Notes: generated from the sequence alone by a model not told the origin. A stretch of DNA of 44,078 nucleotides from Leptolyngbyaceae cyanobacterium CSU_1_3 (GCA_012034655.1 JAAUOZ010000023.1:1-44078), one strand, 5' to 3'. Counted from the first letter of the stretch, positions 1-10,389 are shown. Made by a program: numbers and translations.

Positions 1-31
1 TACTAAGTAGGTAGGTGGAATTAAACTTAAG

Positions 32-124
32 ACCCTCATCCCCTAACCCCTGCTCCCAAAATGGGAGAAGAGGAACCCATTTTTCTCCCCTCGCCCGCTC
101 TGGGAGAGGGGTCGGGGGTGAGGG
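32..124. repeat. Dispersed palindromic repeat, copy 1
   Basis: An imperfect palindrome begins CCCTCATCCCCTAACCCC and ends in GGGGTCGGGGGTGAGGG, with internal TGGGAGAAG and CTCCC arms. Related copies lie near 2537-2590, 4480-4578, 10310-10385 and 30333-30391. It resembles the short GC-rich repeats common between cyanobacterial genes. The rest of bases 1-280 shows no gene I can support. Confidence 0.7.
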
Positions 125-280
125 CTAATGGCAGGCATCTGACATTTAATTAAGTCTGTCTACTTATCGCTTGCGATGAGAGTCGGGTATGTCACGAGAG
201 GTCTTAATTTTTTGAGCGTCACTTTTTTGACTTCTACAAAAGTAGTGCCAGAATAGGTGAGTTGGTATTCGCAAAACCAC

Positions 281-628
281 ATGGCATTTAACCCCGATCG
301 TGCAAACTCTCTCCATACCGACGAAGACGCTGATGAGGTCAATGCGCTTCTGACCTACCTCCAACAGCAATCCCCAGAAATTTTAGAACGAATTGCCCGT
401 GCAGTCAGCCCTCAAGTCAAACAAGTGATTTCTCACAATGTTCAGGGATTGGTCGGGGTTTTGCCTGCCGAAGGATTTGGGGTGAAAATTACGACCGATC
501 GCGACAATCTCGCCAATCTTTTGGGGTCTGCCATGATGACGGGCTATTTTCTCCGTCAAATCGAGCAGCGTATGGAGCTAGAGGCATATATTCCCACCTC
601 CTTTACTTCCGATCGGCTTCAAGATTGA
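281..628 (+). CDS. DUF760 family protein
   Basis: This 115-residue soluble protein matches what I know of the cyanobacterial and plastid DUF760 family, whose biochemical role is not established. The recognisable core runs from about residue 20 to 105: a helix with TYLQQQSPE, then SPQVKQVISHNVQGLVG, then TTDRDNLANLL followed by AMMTGYFLRQIEQRMELE. I start at the ATG at 281. The in-frame GTG at 257 adds eight residues that do not fit the family. The length is usual for the family. It stands alone, converging on the protease gene to its right. No signal peptide or membrane segment is visible. Confidence 0.8.
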   Translation: MAFNPDRANSLHTDEDADEVNALLTYLQQQSPEILERIARAVSPQVKQVISHNVQGLVGVLPAEGFGVKITTDRDNLANLLGSAMMTGYFLRQIEQRMELEAYIPTSFTSDRLQD

Positions 629-700
629 TTGAGTCTACCTCTGTGCTCGTACAGGCTGCGTCGCGCCAAAATATTGCCCTAGAACCCTTGAGTGCTGAGG

Positions 701-1893
701 TTAGTTTTGGTTCGCTGGAAATGCCCCCGGACGAATCTTGAGAGTTTGAGTCTGATTATTGCGAATCACCTCAACTTCTAGGGGCATGCCGATCGTACTA
801 GACTCCACCTGCGCCTGCACGTCTGAAGCTGTCTTCACCGGCGTTGTATTCACCTTTTGGATCACATCTCCCTGTCGAAGTCCGCCTTGAGCGGCTGGGG
901 AATTTTCAATCACCCGCGCAATCAGCACGCCTTGATCTTGGTTGACCTTGCCCTCTAGCTCTTTATCGCGGTTATATTCCTCTCGAATCGTCGCCGTCAG
1001 GTCTACCATTTGATGCCCAAATAGGGATGCTCGACGCGACCTTTCGTAAAAAGCTGCTCAGCCACTCGTTGGGCTGTCTCTACAGGGATTGCAAACCCTA
1101 GCCCTTGGGCATCTGCTCGAATGGCTGTGTTGATGCCGATCACGTCACCCCGATCGTTGAGCAGCGGCCCCCCAGAATTACCCGGATTGATGGCTGCATC
1201 AGTCTGAATGAAGTTGACCCGCTTATCGGGCACACCCACCTGGCTACTAGAACGACCCGTGGCGCTGATAATGCCTGCTGTAACGGTGTTGTCGAGTCCG
1301 AGTGGGTTGCCAATGGCGATCGCCCACTGCCCCGGAATCAGGGTCGCAGACTTGCCCAACACTACGGTTGGTAGATTGTTCGCGTCAATTTTGACGGCGG
1401 CAACATCTGTTACTGGATCGACCCCCACCACTCGCCCTTCAAAGGTTCGCCCATCCTTCAGCCGCACCTCCACGGTATTAGAACCTGCCACCACATGGGC
1501 ATTGGTGATCAACCGACCATCGTTGGTGAGAATAAACCCTGACCCTGTGCCCCGTTCGACTCGATCCTCTGGGGCGGGTAGCTGGTCGCCAAAAAATCGC
1601 TTGAAAAGTGGATTGCGAAAGGCTTCAGGAACCTGACTATTGACCCGTCGGGCTGAATCAATTCTCACCACTGCTGGGCCCACTTTCTCGACGGCGGTGG
1701 CAATAAAGTTGGAATTGTTTGCGCCGTCGGCTGAGAGGGTGATTTTGCCAGGAGGGGCAGAAATTGCTTGCAAAGCTGAGGGAAAGCCCTGGTTCAGACG
1801 ATCGTTGAAAAAGCTAGTTCCCAGCAGGGCGGCTCCCCCTCCGATCGTCAACAGAGAAGCCGCGATCGCCAGTTGCTTGAAGGAGGGAGTCAT
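701..1893 (-). CDS. hhoA: HhoA/HtrA-type serine protease, frameshifted before the PDZ domain
   Basis: A trypsin-like (S1C) periplasmic protease of the Deg/HtrA family, which degrades or refolds damaged exported proteins. The N-terminus has a hydrophobic export segment. The catalytic domain shows the His motif TNAHVV, the Asp motif DVAAVKID and the Ser motif [11 protein letters not shown]-terminal PDZ domain follows ([18 protein letters not shown]). The two halves are in different frames. Near 1011 the expected reading GIQMVDL is broken because one G of the + strand (a C in the gene) is missing, giving GIKW and a stop that overlaps the ATG of the second half. Restoring the base gives 397 residues, normal for the family. 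The start at 1893 (MTPS) is preferred over the GTG at 1905. HhoA, HhoB and HtrA cannot be separated reliably by eye, so the symbol is tentative. Confidence 0.8.
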
Positions 1894-2038
1894 AGGTTCG
1901 ATCACTCTATACAGCCATACTTTAACTCGGATCGATTCAGAACGTGGTGATCCGTTTCGGGTTCAAAATTCGCGCCTCATTTTGAGATACACTCCTTAAG
2001 GCATAGGGTTATTGGTCGTCGAGCAGTTAAAGAGAGTT

Positions 2039-2494
2039 ATGACGAAGTATCGGTCTATCTTGGCTTTGGTTTTGGCGTTCGTAGCGGTCTTCTTCATTGG
2101 GTTTAGTCGTCCTGTTTGGGCGAAAACCAAGGCAAAAACGCCAACCTATACGTCTGAGCAAATTGCAGAAATTCAAGCATATGCAAGCGATGTAGCAGCA
2201 ATGCGCGATCGCATGTCAGAACTTCAGGCGTTGATTCAGAAGGAAGATTGGACATTTGTGCGAAATTTCATCCACGGCCCATTGGGTGAATTGCGGTTCA
2301 AGATGAGTTCAGTAGCGCGAGACCTGCTCCCAGATGCTCAGAAGCAAGCTCGGCAGGTGGCAACAGATGTGTTTAATAATTTGGTAGGCATCGATCGCGC
2401 CGCAGAACAATCAGATTACAAGCTGGCAGTTCGCAACTACGGCTTGGCAATTCAGAACTTGGATCAGTTTTTCACGCTGATCCCCAAAGCTTAG
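2039..2494 (+). CDS. psbQ: Photosystem II extrinsic protein PsbQ (CyanoQ)
   Basis: PsbQ sits on the lumenal face of PSII and helps stabilise the oxygen-evolving complex. The product is 151 residues. An N-terminal Sec-type signal of about 29 residues ends near PVWAK, followed by a helical bundle. Family-like stretches are EDWTFVRNFIHGPLGELR, DVFNNLVGIDRAA and a C-terminal YGLAIQNLDQFF. I chose the ATG at 2039, which has AGAGAG just upstream, over the TTG at 2012. Many cyanobacterial PsbQ proteins are lipoproteins with a Cys at the cleavage site. I see no Cys here, so this form may be a freely soluble lumenal protein. The TAG stop is also the first three bases of a MITE-like repeat. Confidence 0.85.
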   Translation: MTKYRSILALVLAFVAVFFIGFSRPVWAKTKAKTPTYTSEQIAEIQAYASDVAAMRDRMSELQALIQKEDWTFVRNFIHGPLGELRFKMSSVARDLLPDAQKQARQVATDVFNNLVGIDRAAEQSDYKLAVRNYGLAIQNLDQFFTLIPKA

Positions 2495-2620
2495 GAACGT
2501 GGATTCAATCATTCCGTCCACTGCAAGGTTGTCTTGCCCTCACCCCAACCCTCTCCCAGATTGGGAGAAGGGGTTAGGGGATGGGGGCGAAGATCTCGGC
2601 ATTCATCAACCCACATTTCT
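2492..2620. mobile_element. MITE-like repeat, long subtype, copy 1
   Basis: The element starts with TAGGAACGTGGATTCAATCA, contains a GC-rich palindrome (CTCTCCCAGATTGGGAGAAG) and ends in an imperfect inverted copy of its start (CATCAACCCACATTTCTT). It is nearly the same as the copy at 30293-30424. There is no coding capacity. It abuts the psbQ stop codon, and its palindrome could act as the transcript end. Confidence 0.6.
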
Positions 2621-2654
2621 TTGCTAGAGATCTCCGTATCTCTACGACAATCTC

Positions 2655-4346
2655 TTATTCCTCTAGGGGTGGCAGTTCCTCCAAAATGGTGAACCGAACA
2701 TGGTTGAGGGCTAGGTCGCCGATCGATAGGTCAAACAGATCCCCGATCGCAACTCCACCCATTCTGAGAGACTCGAAAGTGATGCCTTTACCAATTTCTG
2801 CATGAAACCAGGGTAGCCCCATAAAAAATCGAGTTGGGTAAGGGCCGCGCTCAACAATATCATCGGGGTTAGACTCCATTGGCAACCAGCCAAACCCCGG
2901 TACATAGAACTCAATCCATACGTGGTTGTAGTCAGGTTCGAGGGGAAGGCGTTGTCGTTCGGGGTAGGGGGGGCATTTGTAGCGACCCACCGTGCGGCAG
3001 GCGATACCATTCAGCCGAGACAGGGCCAGCAAAACACCGACATACTCGCCGCACGAGCCAATGCCCCGTTCGAGCACAACATCGGGCGAGTCGATGTGCG
3101 GCTTGATGCCATAGGACAACCGATCGTACACATAGTTGCGAATCTTCAAAATCTTTCGCAGCAGATTGGTTTCGCTACCGATCGCTTCTCGCGCTGCCTG
3201 TTGAATGATGGGCTGATCCATTGCTAATTCGTCATCATCAATGAGGTAGCGCGATCGATAATCGGCAGTCAAGCTGGGTGCTTGATCCACCCATTCTGGG
3301 GTGAGTTGATATTTAATGCCTCTTACTTCTAGAAGTGCCTTCCAGCCAAAAATGTGGCGTTCGTGGGAGGTGAGGGTGTCAAACTTAAACACGGCGACCC
3401 GTTGTCCTTCTTGCACTTCTTCGGTGAAGGGGATGCCGATCGCCTCCACATGACGAACTTTTTGGCGATCGGTCTGAGCAGGCAGCGAGATGCGCCACTC
3501 CAAATCTGCCAGACTCACTTCGTCTAAGGGCAGCAATTCTTCTACATAGGACATCTCGACCAGATAGCCATTCGAGAGGGCAAATCGCCCAGCCGGGTTG
3601 TAATGAAAGTCTAGGGGATGGATGAAGGTGCGATCGCGGTAGGCTAGCTCGTGGCTAGGATCTTCGTTGGGATTGTCTCGAATATAAACTTCCTCGCTGG
3701 CGTAGGAAACAAAAAGCGTTTGCTGTTGGGTGGTACGATCGGCGAGAAACGCTAACCCCGTCGGATTCTCGAACGGTGTTAGCACGCTGAAATGTAAGGC
3801 TCCTGTGGCTCGATCGAGGCAGTAGACGGTTTGCTCGGTGCGATCGCAGAGCCACAGTTCTTCGTCGCGCACGGTCAAATTGGTCGCGCCAACCCCAGGG
3901 AGCGGAAATTGGGTGATCTTGCGCTGAGTTGTCCGCTCGTAGATCAGGATGTAGCCCAACTTTTGAGATGTGATGTAGATCGTAGACTCCCACACGCCCA
4001 CCCCATCCACCGGATAGGGCAAAGTCACAAAGTGTTGAGGAGTCATATCATCAAAACGACACCAGTAGACCTGCTTGTCTTGGGCAAACCAAATAGTGTC
4101 ACCCGAAATGGCCAGTCCCGTCGCTTCCACAAACGGCTCGGTACTATGAGAATTAAGAATGGTGGTGTTGTCTGTGGCAGGATCAATTTGAGTCAAGAAG
4201 CCTCGAATCGAATCGATCGCGAGAAGTCGATCGTGCCAAACCGCCAACCCATGTAGCGCGTAGACGGCGATCGGGCGGATTGTTCGCATGGGTAAAGGGG
4301 CGACGCTAGAGAGGAGTTGTTCTGAAGAGATGCTGAAATTGAGCAT
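2655..4346 (-). CDS. Propeller-like protein with C-terminal transglutaminase-like domain
   Basis: A 563-residue protein of unknown substrate. Residues about 20-260 show repeated strand-turn units (GLAVWHDRLLAID, GLAISGDTIWFAQD, LTVRDEELWLCDR, GLAFLADRTTQQQ) suggesting a beta-propeller. Residues about 360-500 form a transglutaminase-like core with the catalytic Cys near 431 in GIGSCGEYVGVLLALSR, the His near 475 in DYNHVWIEFYVPGFGW and the Asp shortly after in ESNPDD. The family includes cysteine proteases and cross-linking enzymes, so the reaction is uncertain. No signal peptide is obvious, suggesting a cytoplasmic protein. It is monocistronic and converges on psbQ. The start at 4346 lacks a clear ribosome site. 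A start at MRTIRPIAV, 19 residues in, is possible. Confidence 0.75.
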   Translation of the reverse strand: MLNFSISSEQLLSSVAPLPMRTIRPIAVYALHGLAVWHDRLLAIDSIRGFLTQIDPATDNTTILNSHSTEPFVEATGLAISGDTIWFAQDKQVYWCRFDDMTPQHFVTLPYPVDGVGVWESTIYITSQKLGYILIYERTTQRKITQFPLPGVGATNLTVRDEELWLCDRTEQTVYCLDRATGALHFSVLTPFENPTGLAFLADRTTQQQTLFVSYASEEVYIRDNPNEDPSHELAYRDRTFIHPLDFHYNPAGRFALSNGYLVEMSYVEELLPLDEVSLADLEWRISLPAQTDRQKVRHVEAIGIPFTEEVQEGQRVAVFKFDTLTSHERHIFGWKALLEVRGIKYQLTPEWVDQAPSLTADYRSRYLIDDDELAMDQPIIQQAAREAIGSETNLLRKILKIRNYVYDRLSYGIKPHIDSPDVVLERGIGSCGEYVGVLLALSRLNGIACRTVGRYKCPPYPERQRLPLEPDYNHVWIEFYVPGFGWLPMESNPDDIVERGPYPTRFFMGLPWFHAEIGKGITFESLRMGGVAIGDLFDLSIGDLALNHVRFTILEELPPLEE

Positions 4347-4479
4347 CGGAATTTTGAGTGCAATCCGTAAATACAGAACATCATAGACAAAAGTGCCGCA
4401 AGATAAATGTATTCAGAGAGTCGCTCTGAGAAACTAAGGTTTGAATGAGAATTAAATAAACTGTAAGGCTTTGGATGCG

Positions 4480-4578
4480 CCCTCACCCCCGCCCCTCTCT
4501 CCCAATCTGGGCGAGGGGAGTCAGAAAGAGTCGGGTTCCCCTCTCCCAGATTGGGAGAAGAGTTAGGGGATGAGGGCG
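4480..4578. repeat. Dispersed palindromic repeat, tandem double copy
   Basis: Two palindromic units lie head to tail: CTCTCTCCCAATCTGGGCGAG, then CTCCCAGATTGGGAGAAGAG, closing with TTAGGGGATGAGGGCG. Just beyond, around 4593-4623, is an isolated inverted-repeat end like that of the MITE-like elements (TCACAAGTTATTTAATTCAC). The remainder of the 4347-4873 intergenic stretch holds nothing else I recognise. Confidence 0.6.
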
Positions 4579-4873
4579 AACCCAGGCAATCAAACTCACA
4601 AGTTATTTAATTCACGATCCTAAGTAACCCGTAAAACTGATCAGTCTCTTCCTGCCCTCATCCCAGCCTTCTCCTTCAAAAGAATTTCATAAAGCTGGCT
4701 GTGATCTCGCGAAACTACTGGGGAACTATTACGGTTGTCAGAGTTGCAATTAGGTTGCCATAGACGGCTAAACAAAGGGTGCGTCCTGAATTCTACGCAG
4801 AACGGCCCGATCGTCCCCTTCTACCTACGTAACTCTGCCTCAAGATCCACCCCATCTTTGCAGGCGCTTTCGC

Positions 4874-7800
4874 ATGACTTCGCGCAACCGACAAAAACTT
4901 TTTCTCTCGCTCCAGATCAGTCTTTTCTGCCTATCGATCGCCCTTCACCCTCCTCAGAAAGGCAACGAGCGCGTCAGTGCCGCAGAAATTTCGTCGTCTC
5001 AGATCAGCAAACTCGCCAACGGTAGCCCCTCTCAGGCAGACATTCTGAGCTTAAAAAGGCTGGGCACGCCCGTCGTCAAGGTACTGAGCAGCGTCGCTCA
5101 AAATGATCAAGAAAAGCTGAAAGTGCGCCTGTTTGCGATCGGAGTGCTCGGTGAGATGGGAGTCGATGCCAAGTCTGCCGTGCCCACGCTGGCTCAGGCA
5201 GCACGCGATCGCAATGCCTCGATTCGTCTGAAAGCGATCCGAGCTTTGGCGGAAATTGGCCCCGTTGCCAAATCCGCCATTCCCGATCTGTCTGTCGCCC
5301 TCAAAGACACCGACGAGCAGGTGCGTCTGGAGGCAGCCAACGCCCTGGGCAAAATGGGAGACGCAGCCAAAACTGCCGTTCCGTCACTGGTCGAAGCGTT
5401 GAGCGATCCACGGCAAGCCGTGCGGGTGAGTGCGATCCACGCGCTGTCGAGCCTCGGAGCAGAGGCCAAACCTGCTATGGCTGACCTCACCCAAGCCCTG
5501 TCTGACCCACAGCGAGAAGTGCGGGTGAGTGCGATCGTCGCCCTGGGCAGATTGGGCGAAGCGTCAAAGGGAGCCGTGCCCATGCTGGCTCAGTCTCTCA
5601 ATGACCCCGACAAAGACATTCGTCTCAAAGCAACGACTGCCCTAGGAGTATTGGCACAGAAGCCAGCGCGGCGGTTCCTGAATTGGTTAAAGCACTGCGA
5701 CACCGCGATCGCGACACTCGATCGTTTGCCGCGCTCACCCTGGGCAAAGTTGGATCTGGGGCAAAGGTGGCCGTTCCTGAATTGACGATCGCTCTGTCTG
5801 ATCTCGACAAAGATGTGCGTGGCTATGCGGCAGTAGCCCTAGGAAAAATTGGGCTGGAGGCAAAATCTGCCCTGCCTGAACTCGTAAAAACCCTCAAAGA
5901 CGAGAATTCGGGGGTGCGGCTCAGTACGGCATTGGCGATCGACCGCATGGCGGGTGTGCTGCAAGACAAAGCTCGATCGCTCAACAGTGATGAATTGTCT
6001 GAGGTCTACACCAACCTCGAAAAAGCCTTGCCCGTGCTGTCCGATCCTAAGGCAGACTTTAGTGATGAGGTGTTGGCGGCGGTGCGACGATCGTTGAGCG
6101 TGCTCAACAATGAGAAAGACTCGCGCCTGTTTGAGCGCGTGTTTGAGTGGGGTCGGGCAAATCCAGCGATCGCTGGGCTGGTTCTCTATCTGATGGCCAT
6201 GCCGACATTGTGGGCGCTGATTCTTTTGATCCGTCCCCTTTGGTTGCTCAAACTCAATAACGCCCTCAAACCCTACACTGATTTTGAGATTCCTAGCCCT
6301 CTGGGTGGCACGGTCAAAGTGCCGTTGCGGTTTGTGATGTTTGTGGGTTGGTTTCATTACCATCCGCGTGTGTTAGATGCCTGGGTCTGTCAGCAGATTG
6401 ACGTTGCCCGTGAGGCCTTCGCCCACAAAAATACGGTGAGCGATCGCCGCGTTTATATTCCAATTCCGGTGGTTCTCGACGGCAACACCGTCGCGGAATT
6501 GTCGAGTCAAGATTTGCACACCACATTTTGGGATGGTCGCCAGTGTTTGCTGATCTGGGGCGAGGGTGGCATTGGCAAAACCAGTTTGGCCTGTCACCTG
6601 GCTAAATGGGCAATGGCGGATGATAAAGCATCGCGGCTCTGTCGCCATCGCATGTTACCCGTGTTGATCGAGCAAGAATTAGACTTCAAAGTCCCTGATG
6701 ATAAGCATCCCTTTCGAGAAGCAATTCGAGGGCAACTGCAAGCGTTGATCGATGCCTCTGATCCGATCGCAGACGAGTTTCTCGAACGGCTGCTGCGTCA
6801 GAGACGAATTTTGGTCATTGTCGATCGCCTCTCCGAACTCAGCGAAGCCACCCGTGAGCAGATTCGTCCTGGCCATCCCGACTTTCCGGCCAATGCGCTA
6901 ATCGTCACTTCACGGGTCGAAGAAACCCTGGATGAAGTCCCCAAAACCACCGTCAAACCCTTACGAATTGAAGGCAATCGGCTGTCTTCTTTCTTGGAGG
7001 CATACCTCACCCAGCGCAGCAAACGAGAATTGTTTACTGATTCTGAATATTTTGATGCGTGCAGTCAACTCTCTAAGATGGTCGGTCAGCGCAACATTAC
7101 GGTGCTGTTGGCCAAGCTCTACGCCGAGCAAATGATCGCCAAAAAAGAAGGCATTGCCGAAGAAAATCTGCCCGACAACATTCCCGATCTGATGCTGAGC
7201 TATCTCAACGAACTCAACCGCGACGCTGCCGAAGACGAACCCGACAACCTCACCGTGCACGAAGATGCCAAAATTGTCGCCTGGGAATGCCTCAAGCACT
7301 ACTACCGCCCCACTCCAGCTAAGCGTGAAACAATTCTGGCCGAAATGGAAGCTATCACCGGAACCACCAGCGACGATGTGAAGGCTAGATTAAAGCACTT
7401 AGAAAAACGACTGCGGGTAATTCAAGCGATCGGCCCGGCCCAAGATCAAATCTGCTTTGCCCTCGACCCTCTAGCAGAATGTCTCGCCGCCCTGCATCTA
7501 GTCGAACGCTACAGCAACCAAAAAAACCTTTGGGATTCGTGGCTACACCTTTCTGACTCGATGCCCGGTGCACCCGAAAGTATCCAGGGATTTTTGCTGG
7601 CCATGCGAGACTGCTGCCTGACACGAGCGGCTGAGATCGACGTGCCCGACTACGTTCTAGAAGAATTGGGGAAACGAGTTGGGCTAAGTGCCGAAACCCT
7701 CCGCAAAGCCCAGGTTGACCAACGAATGCGCCGTCTGACTCCTCAGCTTTCGACGGGTGACACCCTGCTGCGCCTCAATGCCATTCGCGAACTCGGAGAA

Positions 7801-8355
7801 TTGGGCCCTGCGACCAAAGCCGTTCTGCCCGCTCTAATTCGAGAATTTCAAGACAAAGATTGGCAGATCCGCCGCGAAGTGGCCAAGGCGATCGGGCACA
7901 TTGGCCCCGACGCTCGCACGGCCATTCCTGCTCTGGTAGAGCGATTGCGAGATGACGATCGCCGGGTGAGTGCAGAAGCGATCGCCAGTCTGGGTAAGTT
8001 GGGCACGATGGCCATTCCCGCATTGATTGGGGCGCTAGAGTCGAAGCCCGCCCATATTCGCAGTACTGCGGCCTGGGTGCTGTCCAGCTTCAACTCGACG
8101 GCCAGAGGAGCCGTGCCCGCGCTGACGGCAGCCCTCAAAGATGACGATTGGCAAGTGCGCTGGGTGGCGGCTTACGCTTTAGGGTGCATTGGCCCCGATG
8201 CCAAATCTGCAATTCCCAGCCTGATCGAAGCCTTCAAAGGAGAATACGAACTGGTCAGCAAGGAGGCCAGTCGGACTCTCTGGCGGATCAGCGGCGAGGC
8301 AGAAGCGATCGTTGCGGCCCTGGGTGAGATGAGCCACGGGCGTGACGACAACTGA
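4874..8355 (+). CDS. HEAT-repeat / membrane / NACHT-type NTPase / HEAT-repeat protein, one frameshift
   Basis: Corrected length is 1160 residues. Residues about 8-25 are a hydrophobic signal or anchor. Residues about 60-400 are PBS-lyase-type HEAT repeats with the unit AVPxLxxALxDxxxxVRxxAxxALGxxG. A strongly hydrophobic segment lies near 430-460 (AGLVLYLMAMPTLWALILLI). A STAND/NACHT-type P-loop NTPase follows, with Walker A GEGGIGKTS near 563-571 and a Walker B-like ILVIVD near 645-650. More HEAT repeats occupy about 945-1150. The layout suggests an outward-facing repeat sensor joined through the membrane to a cytoplasmic signalling NTPase. No effector domain is recognisable, and the function is unknown. 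One G is missing at TTGG near 5651-5654. Adding it turns LAQKPARRF into LGTEASAAVPEL and joins both halves in one frame. It stands alone on the strand, with no partner gene. Confidence 0.75.
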
Positions 8356-8377
8356 TGCCATTTTGGAGTTTGAATTT

Positions 8378-8440
8378 TAGGTGGGAGAAGGGGAGCTAGA
8401 AATCTGGTTCTCCTATCCCTAGGGAGAGAAGGTAGGGGTA
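8378..8440. repeat. Degenerate palindromic repeat
   Basis: GGGAGAAGGGGAGCTAG and GGGAGAGAAGGTAGGGGTAAGGG resemble the right arm of the dispersed repeat family but have diverged. It lies between two converging genes. Confidence 0.35.
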
Positions 8441-8483
8441 AGGGCTTCCGAGCGTAAGTTCCTATACCCAATCAGCAACGCCT

Positions 8484-9343
8484 CTAAAACAAATTTAACT
8501 GCGCGGGAGGTTGTTCTAAGCAGTCCCACGGGAGAGGAGGCACAGAAATGTGGTGGCTTTCGAGAAGATGCTGAAAGTGCCGGGCTGTCTGGGGCGATCG
8601 CTCCTCAATCGGGCAGTGGAGGAAAAATAAATTTGCGTTCCGGCTGTGAGCCAACGATCGACCCAGCCGACCCATTCTTCGAGGTAGGTTTGGTTGAGGA
8701 CACGATCAGGATGGCTGATAAATCGAATCAGACAAAAAGGAGCCGTCACCCCCGGCTGAAGCGGAACCTGTGGTTTGCGGCTCTCAAATTCGATTTGCGG
8801 CTCTTGGGCATCAGGCAGGGAGTGATAAACGGGGCGCGTATCGAGCAGCACTCGCCCGATTTGCAACTCTGTGAGCAGGGCATTCAATCGGCTCTGGTGG
8901 GGTTCCTGGAACCAATCTAAGTGGCGCACTTCTAAGGCTAGAGGCGCATCGACTGGCCAGCCCCGCAAAAATGTCTCCAAATCATCCCATTGAGTCGGGC
9001 TGTAGCTGGGAGGAAGTTGGGCAAATAAAACTCCCAAACGATCGCCTAGATGCTGCATTTGCTCTAAAAATCTGTGCGAGTCTGCGATCGCAGGAGCTAA
9101 CAATCCTTGATGGGTGATGCTTTTAGGAAGTTTCAGACAAAACTCAAAGCCAGGAGGCGTTTCTGTTGCCCAGCGCGAAACGGTGTCTCGATCGGGAATG
9201 GAATAGAAGGTCGTGTTGCCCTCAACAGTGCTGAAGCGACGACTGTAGAGACTGAGAAAATCGCTCGATCGACTCTTCGGCGGAAACAGATCGCCCACCC
9301 AGCCTTTATAAGCCCAAACCGCACAGCCCAGCCGGAAATTCAT
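8484..9343 (-). CDS. DUF72 family protein, frameshifted near its C-terminus
   Basis: A TIM-barrel-like DUF72 protein of unknown enzymatic role. The family start FRLGCAVWAYKGWVGDLFP is clear, followed by VEGNTTFYSIPDRDTVSRWA, FEFCLKLPKSITH and ALEVRHLDWF, all typical. The start at 9343 has AGGAG ten bases upstream. Near 8623-8627 a run of five A on the + strand should be six. As given, the frame turns IYFFLHCPIEERSPQ into IYFSSTARL. Corrected, the protein is 286 residues and ends PAQLNLF at 8484. It is divergent from the gene at 9506, with a shared 160-base promoter region. Confidence 0.8.
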
Positions 9344-9505
9344 CTCCAAAAGACTCCTGCGAAAAAGTAACGCTTCAACCGTCAGATAGAATCTAAAGCT
9401 TACCGAAATCTGAGAACTTGGCTGGCTTTGGTTCCAAAATTTGAGTTTTGGGCGCAGATTTCGCGAAGCACTGTACAATTCCCAATGGGTATCAGAGCAG
9501 CAAAT

Positions 9506-10108
9506 ATGCGATTGGGAAAAGTCGTCAAATCTAATTCTCACTGCGACTATGTAGTGCAAGTTGATGATGAAATGGATTGCATCGACGCGCCAAAGGCAGA
9601 CGACTATGGTTTTGGAACCTTCGTTAAACTCGAAACCAAAGATCGGCATTGGGCGATCGGCATTGTCTACAATTCTCAACTGCTCAATCCGATGTTCATG
9701 AGTATGGGGCCGCGCCTTTCGAGTGAGCCTGATCCTCTATTTACCCCTGATTTGATCAGCGAAACGCGCACCCTATTGTGGACGGTTTTGGTGGGCAATC
9801 TCGAACAAGAAAGCAACGGAGCCTATGGAGTGCAAGGCATTCCTCATGTGGTCGTTCCGGTGAATACGCCCGTTTCGACTATGACCCAAGAAGAAATTTA
9901 TCACTTTCATCTCAATCAAGAGCGACGATCGCAGTTTTGCTACTACAGTCATCTTTTGCGCTGTGGCGGCACATTCTCAATGCAACTTACCTATCAAGTT
10001 TTGCAAGAACTCATTGAGTTCAACCTGTTCAAGGGGGCAGAAGAACGGGCGTTGATTGTGCTTTGCAAAGAATTGGCGTGGAAAAACACGATGGGGGCAA
10101 TGCGGTAG
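9506..10108 (+). CDS. Conserved cyanobacterial protein, possibly HAS-barrel type
   Basis: A 200-residue soluble protein with no motif that gives a reaction. The N-terminal 60 residues (RLGKVVKSNSHCDYVVQVDD, FGTFVKLE, AIGIVYNSQL) look like a small beta-barrel such as the HAS-barrel found in some NTPases. The rest is helical, with FHLNQERRSQFCYYSHLLRC. I have seen such proteins annotated as conserved in cyanobacteria without function. The start at 9506 is chosen because MRLGKVV begins the conserved part. A start at 9485 (MGIRAAN) is possible. Function unknown. Confidence 0.55.
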   Translation: MRLGKVVKSNSHCDYVVQVDDEMDCIDAPKADDYGFGTFVKLETKDRHWAIGIVYNSQLLNPMFMSMGPRLSSEPDPLFTPDLISETRTLLWTVLVGNLEQESNGAYGVQGIPHVVVPVNTPVSTMTQEEIYHFHLNQERRSQFCYYSHLLRCGGTFSMQLTYQVLQELIEFNLFKGAEERALIVLCKELAWKNTMGAMR

Positions 10109-10138
10109 AGGGCGATCGTCCTCTCCAAACCCTCTAAT

Positions 10139-10163
10139 AAAAAACCTCGACCGAGGCCGAGGT
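10139..10163 (-). terminator. Hairpin with T-run, minus-strand terminator
   Basis: On the minus strand ACCTCG-GCCTCGGT-CGAGGT forms a six-pair stem followed directly by TTTTTT. It would end transcription of the secreted-protein gene at 10390-10992, and the stem could also serve the + strand gene ending at 10108. Confidence 0.5.
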
Positions 10164-10309
10164 GAATAATCAGGGTGCATCTACCATTCCTCTATCCCCA
10201 ATAGTAGACTCCCAATCCGGATAAACCTGAAAGAGTCTCGCGAAAGTTCTACGAACATTTGCTGAGAATCATTGACTCATTGGCTGCACCATCATGAATT
10301 CGGACAGCC

Positions 10310-10385
10310 CTAGTCCTCTCTCTAGTCCGAGGGAACAAGACTTCTGGCTCTTCTCCCCAGGCAGAGGGGTTTGGGGTGAGGGCAA
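10310..10385. repeat. Dispersed palindromic repeat, degenerate copy
   Basis: CCTAGTCCTCTCTCTAGTCC and GGCAGAGGGGTTTGGGGTGA match the arms of the repeat family seen at 32-124 and 4480-4578. It is intergenic and noncoding. Confidence 0.45.
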
Positions 10386-10389
10386 GAGC

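Noticed and set aside
32-124. CRISPR-like repetition of the CCCTCA...TGAGGG units
   Set aside because: The copies are dispersed singly, differ in length and are palindromic, without regular spacers or cas genes.
1105-1999. Long + strand ORFs opposite the HhoA protease
   Set aside because: They are antisense shadows of the protease gene without start signals or known motifs.
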